A DNA stretch of 61,853 nucleotides from Blattamonas nauphoetae (lineage: Eukaryota; Preaxostyla; Oxymonadida): positions 1 through 61,853 of the forward strand of contig JARBJD010000397.1 of NCBI GenBank assembly GCA_033064195.1. The letters are read 5' to 3'. Every line of letters begins with the position of its first letter. Positions within the stretch are counted from its first letter, which is position 1. The translations under genes were made by a program, and so were the position numbers. The notes beneath the pieces were generated by a model. That model searched no databases. It had not been told where the DNA came from and was given only the letters and a program-made list of their open reading frames with translations. Of the stretch, positions 1 through 11,927 are shown one piece after another.

Positions 1-314
1 GTTTGATTTACGATTTCACCGTCTCGCAATCTGACGAATTCGTCACTCATCTCTTCCGTTGGGTTTCCTAGTCGTCATCTTTGACTGAAGGACATCTTCT
101 GATATCTGCCATGACAAGACAGAAATCGAGAAAAGTGCCAGAATATCTTGATAGCATGGACCAAATAGTGAATTTCTGTGCGACTGTTGTAAATCAAGCA
201 AATATCCATCAAATTCCTTAACATCTCTCCGTGAAAGGAGACATTTCTTGGAAATATCAGCGGATGTGCCATTAAGGGTACATAACGGACTGTCTCGGCT
301 GTCCTTGAGGAGAG

Positions 315-3300
315 ATGGGAATCTCTCAACTCCTCAGCTATTTTCTCGCTTTCGTTTTGCACAAATTCACCCACATTCCTTCCTCACAAGTCATCAATCC
401 CTCTCATGGAGTCTTTCTCCCTCGAAAAGATGCTCAGAATTGTCACATGGAACGAGACACAATCGTCGAGCTCTCAGCGATGACTTATCACACTTCTGGG
501 ATGTTAATTTGTGATGATGAAACGACCATTTCCGGCAGACCAGGATCAATCATCATCCACAAAGAAGAAAGGAACGAGAGGAAATGGACAGAATCACCTT
601 ATCTTTTCATTTTGCAGAATTCGACCATGATGATTTCTGATGTCATCCTCAATCTCGATCCCGATGCTGCATCTCATGAATTGCTGTCACCTCGTCATTC
701 TCGAACTCACGCAGAAACCGAGTCAGGTTCGATTTGTGGGATCCTGAAAGATTCTTCGCTAACACTCCAAAAATGCAAGTTCGTCAGCTCTTCAAAGATC
801 CCACCGTTTCTGATATCGACCGAATCGCAAGACCGAAAGAATAAAGACAGTACTTTGACAGTGATTGAATGCGACATGAAGAACACCAACAATCTTCTCC
901 TGCCATGTCAACCCTCGATCTCACCATCATGCTCCGGGGTTTATAGTTGTCTGACACTTTACACGAGAACGTGAGGTTAAAGACCTCACCTCCCATTTTG
1001 GAGGTGAGGTCTCCTGAATATCAAATTAGGACACTCAAATGTGAAAAAGTGAGATCATCGACCACATCACGACTCTCCGACACCATTTCGCACCTTAAAT
1101 TTCCTTCAATTTCACCGGACACAGTTGAATTTCTCTTTTTCGCAAAAACACAGAAATTGTCACTTGATCCAGATGACATAAAAGTTGGTGGGTTGGATCA
1201 ATTCTCAGTTTTTCCATCGAGTGATCCAACGAGACTTTCAATTTGATTTTAGATGTGAAATGAGCTTCTCGAATCCATTTAATGAAAAAAGAGAAATTTC
1301 TCCTTGATAGAGCTTATTGAGATAATCGAAGCGAAAACAGCACCTCATTTTTTCCACTATCCATCTCATATTTAGAAATTTTGTTCAATCTATAATCAAT
1401 TTTTCATGAAATGAGAATCCTCGTGAAAATTAAACCAAAACATAAATTAGAATAGAGGTGAGGTCTTTTGAGGGTGAGTCAGGTGAGGACCCGATCAAAC
1501 CCTGATGAATCATGCTCAATGTCATCAACAGTCCATATCATTTCGTGTGCTTTCTCGAATCAAAGAAGACCACACAATCTGGACTTGCCTTCTCGAATCG
1601 ATTGTCCACTCAACTTTGTTCATCGCACACTGAAGTGTCGTCTTGTGAATTTTACAACATTTCATCAGCCATTCTTCCACAGGAAGCCCAAACGACAATA
1701 GAACGCGAACTGTTGATCGGAAATCGACTTTCGCTCGTTGAAAACAGCCTTTTGGAACAGTAACGTCCGTTCTTGGGAGTTCAGAGATTTCCTCGCGTTG
1801 AACACGACATTATTGAACTGTGTGAACTCAGAGTTACCGAGGGAACGATATTCACATCGGAATCAGAAACGTACAACTTCACAACAAGCCCAATACAAAT
1901 CGCGAAGCAGCCCACAATTTCGACGCATCTGTTCAACAATTGCACATTCACTGGAGACAGACTGTCTATCGCGTTCACAGTCATTCTTTTCTCGAACTAC
2001 TCCGGAAGACTGACGTTCAACTCCACCACATTCGACTTCGTCCGCAGAAACGACAAGAGCCTGACTCTTCTTAACTTTGGCGGAGATGTTGATGCGTTTC
2101 CGCTCACTTTCGACAGATCGAGCGTCCTGTTCTCAAGAGATGGGAATGGCATCTCAGGCACTCAAATTGTTGTCAATCAATCTGTCAATGCTTTTCTACG
2201 TCTCATCGAACTTCACCCATCACCCCTCTGCAACAAGAACAGGTTCAAGACTTGCATACACGACTGTTGGTTGTGACTTCCACACTTTCTCCGGCTGTCG
2301 CGTCATCGGCCAGTCGACTGATGCAAACGGGGAGTTCTTGCTTACAGCGGAGCAAACCCTCTCCTCTCCTGCTTCGACTCTTTGTTCGAGATCTAATTCC
2401 TACCAAAGGTGCTGGCGGATGTTTCACATCATACACAACTTACACCCGCACGCGGTGCATCTTCCGAGGAAACACAGCAGACAGTCGAGGAGGAGCGATG
2501 TTCTTTGACTATGGAATCTATTTCAGGTTCGAGGACACGCATTTCGAGGAAACAAAGCGTTTATGTGTTACCCGTCCAGCTCCCAACTCGCACACTATCG
2601 AGGAAATGATATCAATCTGCATGACTCGAAGCTGAGTGTACTCACAACGGCAGGGGCTATGGTTGGATGCACCTCGTCGTCAAAGGCTCCCAAGCTCGGA
2701 TATTACACTGGCAGTGTGACCAATGGAAATCTCACGAATGAGGACGATTATCTCCCAACACCTTCGGAATCTCTCCCAAAAGCTGCTGGTGTGTGGGAGG
2801 TTGCTGAAGGCGGAGCAGGGGATTGCTCAGCGTCCAGCCCTTGTGCGACAATCGCAGCTGCACTCGTCAAGATCTCCACATCTGCATCGAAGACTAAATT
2901 CAATACGATTTTAGTTGAAAGGGGAGAGTTCAGTCTCAGTCACGACAACATTCCAATGTCATTCGAAATTGTTGGATTGGGATGGGCACGCGACACATCC
3001 ACTTTCACCACGATCATGTCTGAAGGGATCTCTCTCTCAGAAAACTCCAACACCACCTTCCGTGCTCTCACTCTTCTCCCATCGTCAAAATCAGTCACGT
3101 CAATCACGATGATGTCACCAACAACTCTCTACCTCACAGATGTCAAAGCGGATCGACTGTCAGAGCAAACCAAGTCACTCTTCGTGTTTGGAGCAGGAAA
3201 GATCAACTTCCATCAGTGTCAGTTTGACGAAGTGTCTCTCGCCGACTGTCCTCTCATCTCAATCACTGGATCAGCCACTGTTTCGATGGTTCACGTCTGG

Positions 3301-5126
3301 TTCTCTCGAATCGTTCGGACAGTCGGGAGAGGAGCAAGCTGCGTTGATTCGTCAACAACATCCACTCTGTCGATTACCACTTCGGATTGTGGTGCTTGTT
3401 CGTCGGTCGGGCGAGCTGGTTGTTTTGATCTGAGCACAACCAACCTCTCTGCAAGTCTGTCGATTGGAGTATATTCTCGAAGAATACAGCTAACACAGGA
3501 AATGATCCTTCCATCACTCAGACCGCCAACGATCTCTTCATCAGTGGATATTCAACCTCGAAAATCAGCATTGGCTCATCTCGTTCAATTTCATCTCCCA
3601 ACCACGTCATTCAAAATGGAAATGCTGTGACACTGATCTATCCCTCACGAGGATTCAATGACTTCGGAATGAATCATCCGATCTCGACTCGCTTCGATAG
3701 AGCAACTCCGATGAGCGAGTTTGGCACTCTGAATTTGTATGTTCACAATCTCCCAGAATCGTCGACGGAAGTGACAGCGAACATTTACACGAAAAATCCG
3801 CTCGTTCTCGAGCCACTCGACTATTCAAAGAAAAAAGTCGCAGTTCGATTCTGCCCGCTGAAAACGAAGGACCAGAATCAATCACCATTCTTCACGGTCG
3901 GCGAGAAGGCGTCGTTAAAACTGTTTCAAACTCCAACAACAGTCAACATCGCTCTCTCAGTTCCGCTTGTCGTCCTCACCACGGCAACATCGTCATTCAC
4001 GTCATATATTGTCACGTATCATTGACCTGACCCACACCTCACCTTTCTTCAGAGCAGAACAAGGAACTCTAATTTTACATCAACATCATTCTCACGAGGG
4101 GTGAAGTTGTCTGGATGTGCCTTCATTCACTCGACTGGGTCAGAAGTCAAGTTTGATACGTCAAGTTCTCAGATTTCACATCAACTTCAAACGGAAGTGT
4201 GCTTCACTCATCAGGCGCCTCAATTGTGGCGACAAAGTCGACATTCACGTCCTGCTCAGCGAAGCATGGCGGAGTGTTCTTCGTCGCTGTCCGGCTCCAA
4301 CTCAGTCACTCTCATCCACGACAAGTCATCGGCGTATCCAGTGACGTTCTCGAACTGCTCGGCGGTTGGAGGCAGGAGGACCAGACAACGCGCGAGGACT
4401 TGGTGGAGTGATTTATGTGAAAGGGACGTCGAGTGCAGCCAACCCGATCAGATGCAGCACGACAGTGTCAGACGATGCGAGATTTGAGGGAAATATGGCA
4501 CTGGAAGGGTCAGACATGTTCATCGAGAAGGAGCTGTTTGATGGGAAGACCACCGAATCGCTTGTGAATTTTGGGGAGGATCGTATTCAGAAGACTTCCG
4601 AATTGTGATTGAAGGGAGAACAGGCACGCCGGGAGAGATGGAGATGGTTCAGACGCAGCTGATGGTTCAACCGAAAGTGTCTGTGAATGGATCGGAGGTT
4701 GAGTTGACGACAGGCAAAGCGGAAACGACGACGAGAACTGCAAATGGACGTCGTCGATCTGTGAAACACTGGCGTTTGGGATTAAATTCCTCAATCAAAC
4801 ATATCAGAATGGGAAGCCCATTCCCCAAAACATTCAATTTGTGTGGAACATGACGTACACAGAGAAGGAGATTGTTGTGACGAACCAGATCGTCACATTG
4901 ACAGGGACAACGACGTCGAATAAGAACACAGCCAAACTTCTGCGTTCGCAGTTGAAGATCGATGAGTCACTCGCAGTTGGGCATGTCTGTTCACGATCAC
5001 GAACACAGCGTCATTAACCGTGAAGAATCTGGACATCTGTGCGATAGCAACGGCCGGACTGTTTGAGCTTCAGGACGATGCAGACTCGCTTGAACTGAAT
5101 GATGTCGGGATTTTGTGTCAAGTTGA
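315..5126 (+). pseudogene. Broken 5' half of a secreted beta-helix repeat protein
   Basis: The first piece (315-974) starts with a plausible signal peptide, MGISQLLSYFLAFVLH, followed by a Ser/Thr-rich sequence of beta-helix type. Related coding pieces continue at about 1773-2276, 2252-2635, 2563-3630, 3627-4025, 4366-4608 and 4605-4853, changing frame several times. A C-x6-C-x-T-I signature near 2820-2860 matches the signature that opens each repeat in the intact ORF downstream. The last piece, around 5041-5140, runs into the downstream ORF in a different frame. Simple GT-AG introns do not account for all the frame changes, so I read this as a decayed upstream half of the gene that ends at 11927. 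Unrecognised introns or assembly errors could explain part of it. The product was presumably extracellular and anchored by the transmembrane helix of the 3' half. Confidence 0.5.
979..1466. mobile_element. Possible MITE-like insertion in the beta-helix gene
   Basis: The left end is a perfect 12-bp hairpin (982-993 against 1000-1011, GACCTCACCTCC). An inverted copy of its first 11 bases lies at 1455-1465. The DNA between is AT-rich and without coding, unlike its flanks, and the host frame stops just before it and resumes just after. No clear target-site duplication was seen, so the call is weak. Confidence 0.3.
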
Positions 5127-8100
5127 CTTTTGCCACATGAATATTGTCTGATCAAATCGACGAAAGGGCCGGTGACACTTGTTGGGTGTTGTTTTGATCG
5201 GATGAAAGGATCGAACGATCTGCCGATTCTGAACGCTCCTCTCGTTTCGTTCTCATCGACGGAAGCGTCACTCTCAATCTCAACAACGACATTCAACAGT
5301 TTCTCAGTTTCCACGACGCCTCTGATTGCTGTTGTGACCGAACATGAACTGACATTCCGTTCGAACACATTCAACATCAATGTCGTCCTCCAAACCGCCA
5401 CGCTTGTTCGTGTGACGTCATCGTCTCTCAACACTGTCGTGACTCCTTCACTTTGGACAGGATCGTTCACTCAATCTCAGCGTCTTCTGGACTTTGTTGG
5501 TTGCGACAGCTCTCTCACCTCTGACCACCAATTCTTCGAGTCCTCGCTGCTGTTCTATCTCCTCCCTCCCACTGTCAACATCGTGGCTGGGCATACAACA
5601 GACAATGAAGAGAGTGAGCATCCGAATTGTGGGACAGATCGACTCCGCTGCTCGTCCTTGTCGTCCGCTCTCGCCTCGGCACTCACTCATTCACTCAGCG
5701 CTTCGATCTTCGTGTCGAATACGACGTCTTTGTCAACATCTCTCGAAGTGACATCAACAGCGAGTTTCACGTCGACATCAGGCAAGCAGACGATCTCTCA
5801 GTCTCTTGGAGGCTCGATCGTGTTGAATGGAGCTGGACAATCGTTGTCATTCACCTCACTCGTCTTCGCTCTTTCACCGACAAGCACAGTCTCCACACTT
5901 GTCACGGTCAGCACAGGCTCGCTCTCTCTCACGACTTGCAGCATCGGAACAGACATTGTGACAGAAATGAACACATTCATGACAACACTTCTCGATGTGG
6001 CGAATGGATGCTCGCTCAGTCTGTCAGGAACAGAGTTCAAGAATCTGAAGTTCACACATTCTTCACTCGGCACAGCCATCGTTCTCAGACTTGGCTCGTC
6101 CTTCTCATCCGACAGTGGCTTGCTCTTCTCGTCTGTCTCATCGAACGCGACTGGCTCTCTGATCTTTGTTCATTCAGCAAATCTCGAGACAACATCGAAG
6201 GCAACGCCGTTCAGTTTGATCAAAACGACATTCGAACCTCTTCCTGCCCGTCTGATGACAATTGATGAGAAGAAATGGTATGCGGGTGAAGTTGGAAACA
6301 AGGGAGCGGAGAGTCTGTTGTATTTCTGGTTTCCTCACACAGAATCCGAGACAACGCTGTCAGTGGATGAGAATGGTGAAGACCATCAAAACTGTGGAAT
6401 CGTTCAACTTGCTTGTCAAACACTGGAGACGGGCTTTTCATCTCTGAGGGCAACAGGTACGACAATCATTCTGAACAGAAACGACACAATCCAAACAACT
6501 CTCACTGCAGCCTTTGAAACCCAAACCATTCAATCGAAAACAACAGCCCAAACAATCAGTGTCTCGCCATCTGGAGCCATCTCCATTTCATCATCTCGTC
6601 AACTCACTCTCCACACTCTTTCTTTCACATTCGAAAGTGGATCAAGAAGTCTTCCCTTTGTGAAAGTGACAACTGGCTCGCTCTCCATCGAGGAATGTTC
6701 ATTTGGCTCATCAGAATCAGACACTATACTCACTTCAGCCCTTTTCGACATCTCAGGAACTCTCCGTGTGGATTCAGTGAATTTCAGAAAACTGAAGACA
6801 TCACAATCGGCAGGACTGTTCAAACTTGAACTGACCGACACAGAAACACTCTGCTTCACTACAACACAAATAGAGTTGTGCTCATCGACTGGTGCTCCTT
6901 TCCTCTCGCTTGTTCTCTCCTCCACAACCCTACAGACGAATTGGGATTTCAATCTGAAAGGGATTTCGTTCACAGAGGAGTCATCGAACTCTGTTCCATC
7001 TGGTGCGCTCATCTTCATTTCTGGTTCTTCGTTTGCGACGCAAATTGTTCCCTCTCGCTTCCCAGCAATCGATCCAGAAACAGATGAGAACAAGTTTTGG
7101 GGAATTGATTCAACGACATCAGTGGAATCGTCGCTTCTGGTGTATCTTGTCGAACCTGGGAACGAGATTGATGTGGATGGGAAGAAAGGGAGGGACATCG
7201 CCCACTGTGGTCATTTTGGTGTTGCTTGTCAAACGATCGGAAAGGGGATTCGTCGAGCGAATGCTGCTGACACTCTGAAAATCAATGTCCACGACACAGT
7301 TTCACTGAATGAAACAATCGTTCCGAATGAAGTGTCACTAGTGATTGCTGGGCAGACGCAGACACGAGAAATGAAGATTTACGAAGAAGGGAAGTTTTCA
7401 GTTCCATGTGATTCGCTCTCCCTTTCTCTCATCGCCTTCACCACATCAGTTCCATCCTTCTCGTCTTCTCTGATCACCGTTTCAGCATCTGGGTCGCTCT
7501 CTGTTACGTCTTGTTCCTTCACTGGATTCTCATCGAACAGAACTCCCTCCATTCTATTCGCGGAAGTTGGAGCGAGCAGATCTGTGACGTTCTCAAGCAC
7601 AACGTTCACCTCGTGCAACTCGACTGAGTCAAGTCGAAGTGGAGTTGTGGATGTGTCTCTTGTGGAGGGGAGCACATTCACAATATCCAATTCGGGTAAT
7701 CCTTTCAGTTTGTGCTCGTCGCCCGATTCAACAGCCGATCATGTCTTCATTTCACATCCAACGCTCTCGACAACCATCGTGGAAGGATGTCTCCAATTCG
7801 ATTGGCAAAAGTCGACGTCGTCTCGAGGTTTTGTTGGGAAAGAAGGAAATTACCCGATTCCAGTTCCTCTCTCGCTCTTCTTCCTTCCTCTCCCCATCAG
7901 CACATTCGTCTCGTCCGATTCATGCGATGTGTCGGTCTGTGGCTTCTCGGAGTATCCTTGTTCATCGCTCTCCTTCCTCAACAGCCGAATTGGATCAACG
8001 CCAGACACACAAATCACATTCAACACAAATCTGGAACATTCTGGCGAACTATCACTCTCCGAAAGACTAACTGTGATTGGAAGCAACAACGAGATGACAA

Positions 8101-11100
8101 TCAAGGAGACAGCGCTCTCCGAAACAAACACTGCTCTGTTCACGATCCCCTCCAGTGCGACGATCTCATCATTGTCGATCGTGCTTCCATCGAACTTCAA
8201 ACATTCGTGTCTTCTGCAATGCCAATCAGGCTCGCTTGAAATGTGGAATTGCTCCCTCAGCCAAGAAGGGCATCAACCCATCCCGTCCACTCTGATCCAG
8301 ATTCTTTCAGGTTCGAGTCTCCACATGAACACGACTTTTTTCAACTCAATCAACTCATCGAACGAGAAAGCGGGTGTGATCTTGACAGTCCTCACAGAAT
8401 CCACATCCTTCCTTCTCCACAACAACACATTCACGTCCTGCACGTGTTCAGGCCAAGCGAACGCGATCTTCCTCGAACTTGTGAACACAACCGCAGTTCA
8501 GGCCGACAGCTTCGATTATCTGATGACAGACCTCGTGTTTGACTCTCCTTCGTCCAACACCGACACCAAAATCAAGATCGACGTGTTTGTTGTTGGGAAC
8601 AATCTGGACAAGACGATGACATCAACGAAATGGGACAACAGCTTCTCTCGCGAGAAGGGATCGTCGCTTTGGGGAGAGGACACAACAACAGGCCTCAACA
8701 TCTCTCTGCTTCCTTATCTGGTGGCTCTGGAAGGACCAGTTGAGATCGACGACGATGGAAAGGGATTTGAGAAGTGTGGGCACTTCTTCCTGTTCTGCAA
8801 CTCGCTCGAGCTGGGACTGCGCCGAATGAAGGAAGCATCGGTTGACACGATGAAAGTGATGGAGAGGATCACTGCGACGACTCCAATCGAACCGCAGTGT
8901 GATCTCTGCGTTGAAGGGAACGATGAATTGTCATCACTGTCCTTCTCGTTGAATGGCTGCTTCATCAATTCTCCGAAAGATGCCACTCCATCAACTCTCT
9001 CCTTCTCGTCTCTCGCCATCGTCATCCCATCCGAATCAACACACCAGTCTCTGTTCTCGTCACTCTCTGGCACACTCTCGTTCACTTCCTGCACCATCAC
9101 AGGATCCTCACCCAATCCCATCGCCTTCTCTCTGATTGCTCTCACAACAGGAGAGCTTCTCTTTTCCTTCACACACTCGAAATCAATCGTGCTCCAATCG
9201 ACGCCTCTGATCGCCTCTTCTGGGTCGATCACGATGACCAACTGCAACTTCACATCGATCAGTCGAGTGGATGGGTTGGGATGTGTTTTGGAGGCGAGTT
9301 CGGATGGAGAAGTGTGTGTGAGAAGTTCAACATTCTCCAGTTGCCAATCAGGCGGCACACCGACGTGGATTCTGCTGAATGGAAAGAACCCAAACACGGT
9401 GCGATTGTCAAACTGGGAGGGCACTCTGAGTCCCTCCTCGCCTCGCCCGAGCGTCCTTCTCTTCATCCCAACCGACTCCAACGATCCTCCATTCTCGACA
9501 GACCCGTCGAACCCTCACTCGCTGCTGTATGAATTCTATCCTCGGGATCCAACGATGATCGTTGTACGAAAGAACGACGTGAGTGAAGACCACCCACTTT
9601 GTGGAAGCTCACAGCTTCCGTGTCTGACAATTGACAAGTCAGTTGGATTGACGAAAGTTCGGACAGTGGAAATCATCGGAGAAGGAGAGATCAGCTCAGT
9701 GATGAAACTGGACGGAGACTTGCTTTGGATTGGGGGTCACAAAAAGAAGGGAACCGTTCAAATGAAAGAGGGAGGACAGTTTATGAACAATCTGTTTGAC
9801 GATCCTGACACTCTCCATCTCTCTTTCATCACACTGGACGTCTCATCGTCGACTCTGACAACGTCTGAATCGTTGATTTTGAATGAAAATGGAGAAACGG
9901 AACTTATTTCAATTGCAATCACAAGATCATCGTCAATGCAACCATCTCTGATGCGACTGACAGGAGGAAGCTCGCTTGTGTCGAACCTGACTCTCTCGTC
10001 AGTCACCTTCCTGTCGACAGCATTCGATCTTTCAGGATTCGATTCTTCGTCGTTTGTGGACATGACTGTTTACCGTCCATCAGACCAGACACCTGTTCCA
10101 TTCATCTCAGCGAAGGAAGGAAAGGACTTGCTTGTGAAATCGTGCTTCTTTGCTGGAGAGACGTCAAGTCCATCCAACTCGGGTGAGTCGGAGGAGAGTG
10201 GTGTTTGTGATTGGGAGGCTTCTCTGATTGAGATTGAAGATACGAAAGCGAGAATTGAGCTGACCTCGTTTGTGTCACTCCAAATTGGAGCAGTGAGTGT
10301 GTCTGGAGAGAGTGTGACGATTGATGCATCGAGTTTCGAGAACAACACAGCATCGAACACATCATTCCCGTCAGCTCGTCGGAATGTCCGCTGCTCACAC
10401 GCAGAAGTGAGAGTGACGACGTTGGGAGGAGGAGACGGGCTGATTCCTGGGTCGCCAAGTTGGATCCTGCCAAAAGAGGGTTGTTCAGTGAGCTCGACAG
10501 TTGTGAACGAGTTGGCTCCCTTCTTTGTCCCAACATTGAATCCCAAAGAGTCGAGAATTGAGTTCGTGAAGAAGACAGGCGAGTTCAAAGTCTCGCTCGC
10601 TGGTGCTCTTCTGATTCCTTGTGGACTTGAAGTTGAAGTTTCAGAATTCGACGACGAAGCAAAACAAGAAACTGGAGCGAAGACAACGATCGACCTGTCG
10701 AAGACTCTCCCCTCGAAGTGGACCGAAACCAACGTGCAATTTGAGCTGACACATTCGAACTTGACGAAGAGCATCAACGCGACGTTCGAATGGCGAGGCC
10801 GTTTGGTGTTTGGAAATGGACAGAGAACTTCGGAGTTCTTCGTCGTGAAGCAGAGTGCGGTGTTTGAGAGGAAGGCTCTGGCGACGAAATCGATGAAGAT
10901 TGTGATTCCTGTTGCTGGATCGATCGCAGTTCTTTTTGTGCTCCTTCTGGTTGTCATTCTGTGTTGTCGTCGTCGAAAACAAAGAATGAAAAAGGAAGAC
11001 ACACAGCAACTGATCTCGAATCAAGAATTGGATGGAGTTGAGATGAAAGTGGAAGAGCTTCCGACATTCCACAACATCGACGACAGAAACTCGAATCACT

Positions 11101-11927
11101 TCCCAACGCACACACACTTGTCGACTTTGTGTCCAACATCGACAGAAGATGAGAAGAACGAGAAAGAACCGCCAGAACCAGAAGAGACATTCTCACCTGG
11201 GAACATGTGCGAAGCGATGGGAGGTGGGGAGAAGAACGAGGTGAAGTTTGTCGACAAGCGAAACACACTCTATTCGCGTCTTCACTCGACGAACACGGAA
11301 GAGAGACGGATTGCCCGCTTCCAAGTTCAGTTTGGAGTGGCGCGAGGACTGGAACAGCTTTGCCGATGTGACTGTTATCAGGAAATGCTTGTGAAGCTGA
11401 ATCCGCACAACATTGTGATCACATCACAAGATGACGTTTTTCTGAAACTTCATGAAGACTCTCAACAATCGCTGAACGAACCGACGCAGCAGAAGACTGA
11501 AGTTGCTGTTCAGAAAGACGACTCTGCGCGAAGATGGATGGCACCAGAAGTTGTGAATCAGAACGGGACAGAAGAGAAGACACCAATCAACGAGAAGGCA
11601 GCGGCGGTTTTTAGCTTGGGCCTTGTCCTCTGGGAGATTGAAACAGGCGACGTTCCATTCGGTGAGCTGGATGAGATCAATGCGCAGCGTCAGCTTGGAT
11701 TGGGGGCAAGGCCGAACATGAGCAAAGTTGGATCAGAACTGAAAGAGCTTGTGGAAGAGTGTTTGGATGTGGACCCTTCGCAGAGGCCCTCGTTCAAAAG
11801 GATCTTTGAGAAACTGATTGAGAATGGGACAGCGACGAAGCAAATCACGAATTCGGCAGCGGATTCATTGAAACAACAACTGGAATCGAAACAACGTCAA
11901 CTTCCTCATCACGAACCAGTACAATGA
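5127..11927 (+). CDS. Giant beta-helix repeat protein with transmembrane helix and pseudokinase domain
   Basis: This open frame of about 2265 residues starts directly after an in-frame stop and has no ATG at its 5' end. The first in-frame ATG is at 5202, so it is probably the 3' part of the broken gene upstream. The ectodomain is Ser/Thr-rich, with about six units of roughly 200-260 residues. Most open with C-G-x(4-5)-C followed by S/T-L or T-I, for example NCGTDRLRCSSL and NCGIVQLACQTL, as in right-handed beta-helix proteins. A transmembrane helix (IVIPVAGSIAVLFVLLLVVI, about residue 1922) is followed by CCRRRK. The cytoplasmic end (about 2050-2240) resembles a kinase C-lobe: PHNIVI, WMAPEVV, VFSLGLVLWEIETGDVPFGE and DPSQRPSF are present. 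The glycine loop, the VAIK lysine, the HRD aspartate and the DFG are absent or replaced. The protein is probably a surface receptor-like or adhesin-like pseudokinase of a kind that is multicopy in oxymonads (from memory). Confidence 0.7.
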   Translation, partial: LLPHEYCLIKSTKGPVTLVGCCFDRMKGSNDLPILNAPLVSFSSTEASLSISTTTFNSFSVSTTPLIAVVTEHELTFRSNTFNINVVLQTATLVRVTSSSLNTVVTPSLWTGSFTQSQRLLDFVGCDSSLTSDHQFFESSLLFYLLPPTVNIVAGHTTDNEESEHPNCGTDRLRCSSLSSALASALTHSLSASIFVSNTTSLSTSLEVTSTASFTSTSGKQTISQSLGGSIVLNGAGQSLSFTSLVFALSPTSTVSTLVTVSTGSLSLTTCSIGTDIVTEMNTFMTTLLDVANGCSLSLSGTEFKNLKFTHSSLGTAIVLRLGSSFSSDSGLLFSSVSSNATGSLIFVHSANLETTSKATPFSLIKTTFEPLPARLMTIDEKKWYAGEVGNKGAESLLYFWFPHTESETTLSVDENGEDHQNCGIVQLACQTLETGFSSLRATGTTIILNRNDTIQTTLTAAFETQTIQSKTTAQTISVSPSGAISISSSRQLTLHTLSFTFESGSRSLPFVKVTTGSLSIEECSFGSSESDTILTSALFDISGTLRVDSVNFRKLKTSQSAGLFKLELTDTETLCFTTTQIELCSSTGAPFLSLVLSSTTLQTNWDFNLKGISFTEESSNSVPSGALIFISGSSFATQIVPSRFPAIDPETDENKFWGIDSTTSVESSLLVYLVEPGNEIDVDGKKGRDIAHCGHFGVACQTIGKGIRRANAADTLKINVHDTVSLNETIVPNEVSLVIAGQTQTREMKIYEEGKFSVPCDSLSLSLIAFTTSVPSFSSSLITVSASGSLSVTSCSFTGFSSNRTPSILFAEVGASRSVTFSSTTFTSCNSTESSRSGVVDVSLVEGSTFTISNSGNPFSLCSSPDSTADHVFISHPTLSTTIVEGCLQFDWQKSTSSRGFVGKEGNYPIPVPLSLFFLPLPISTFVSSDSCDVSVCGFSEYPCSSLSFLNSRIGSTPDTQITFNTNLEHSGELSLSERLTVIGSNNEMTIKETALSETNTALFTIPSSATISSLSIVLPSNFKHSCLLQCQSGSLEMWNCSLSQEGHQPIPSTLIQILSGSSLHMNTTFFNSINSSNEKAGVILTVLTESTSFLLHNNTFTSCTCSGQANAIFLELVNTTAVQADSFDYLMTDLVFDSPSSNTDTKIKIDVFVVGNNLDKTMTSTKWDNSFSREKGSSLWGEDTTTGLNISLLPYLVALEGPVEIDDDGKGFEKCGHFFLFCNSLELGLRRMKEASVDTMKVMERITATTPIEPQCDLCVEGNDELSSLSFSLNGCFINSPKDATPSTLSFSSLAIVIPSESTHQSLFSSLSGTLSFTSCTITGSSPNPIAFSLIALTTGELLFSFTHSKSIVLQSTPLIASSGSITMTNCNFTSISRVDGLGCVLEASSDGEVCVRSSTFSSCQSGGTPTWILLNGKNPNTVRLSNWEGTLSPSSPRPSVLLFIPTDSNDPPFSTDPSNPHSLLYEFYPRDPTMIVVRKNDVSEDHPLCGSSQLPCLTIDKSVGLTKVRTVEIIGEGEISSVMKLDGDLLWIGGHKKKGTVQMKEGGQFMNNLFDDPDTLHLSFITLDVSSSTLTTSESLILNENGETELISIAITRSSSMQPSLMRLTGGSSLVSNLTLSSVTFLSTAFDLSGFDSSSFVDMTVYRPSDQTPVPFISAKEGKDLLVKSCFFAGETSSPSNSGESEESGVCDWEASLIEIEDTKARIELTSFVSLQIGAVSVSGESVTIDASSFENNTASNTSFPSARRNVRCSHAEVRVTTLGGGDGLIPGSPSWILPKEGCSVSSTVVNELAPFFVPTLNPKESRIEFVKKTGEFKVSLAGALLIPCGLEVEVSEFDDEAKQETGAKTTIDLSKTLPSKWTETNVQFELTHSNLTKSINATFEWRGRLVFGNGQRTSEFFVVKQSAVFERKALATKSMKIVIPVAGSIAVLFVLLLVVILCCRRRKQRMKKEDTQQLISNQELDGVEMKVEELPTFHNIDDRNSNHFPTHTHLSTLCPTSTEDEKNEKEPPEPEETFSPGNMCEAMGGGEKNEVKFVDKRNTLYSRLHSTNTEERRIARFQVQFGVARGLEQLCRCDCYQEMLVKLNPHNIVITSQDDVFLKLHEDSQQSLNEPTQQKTEVAVQKDDSARRWMAPEVVNQNGTEEKTPINEKAAAVFSLGLVLWEIETGDVPFGELDEINAQRQLGLGARPNMSKVGSELKELVEECLDVDPSQRPSFKRIFEKLIENGTATKQITNSAADSLKQQLESKQRQLPHHEPVQ

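Noticed and set aside
10070-11002. A 310-codon open frame on the minus strand, antisense to the kinase-like gene
   Set aside because: The plus frame has a clear transmembrane helix and kinase motifs. The minus frame has none and reflects codon bias of the Ser/Thr-rich plus strand.
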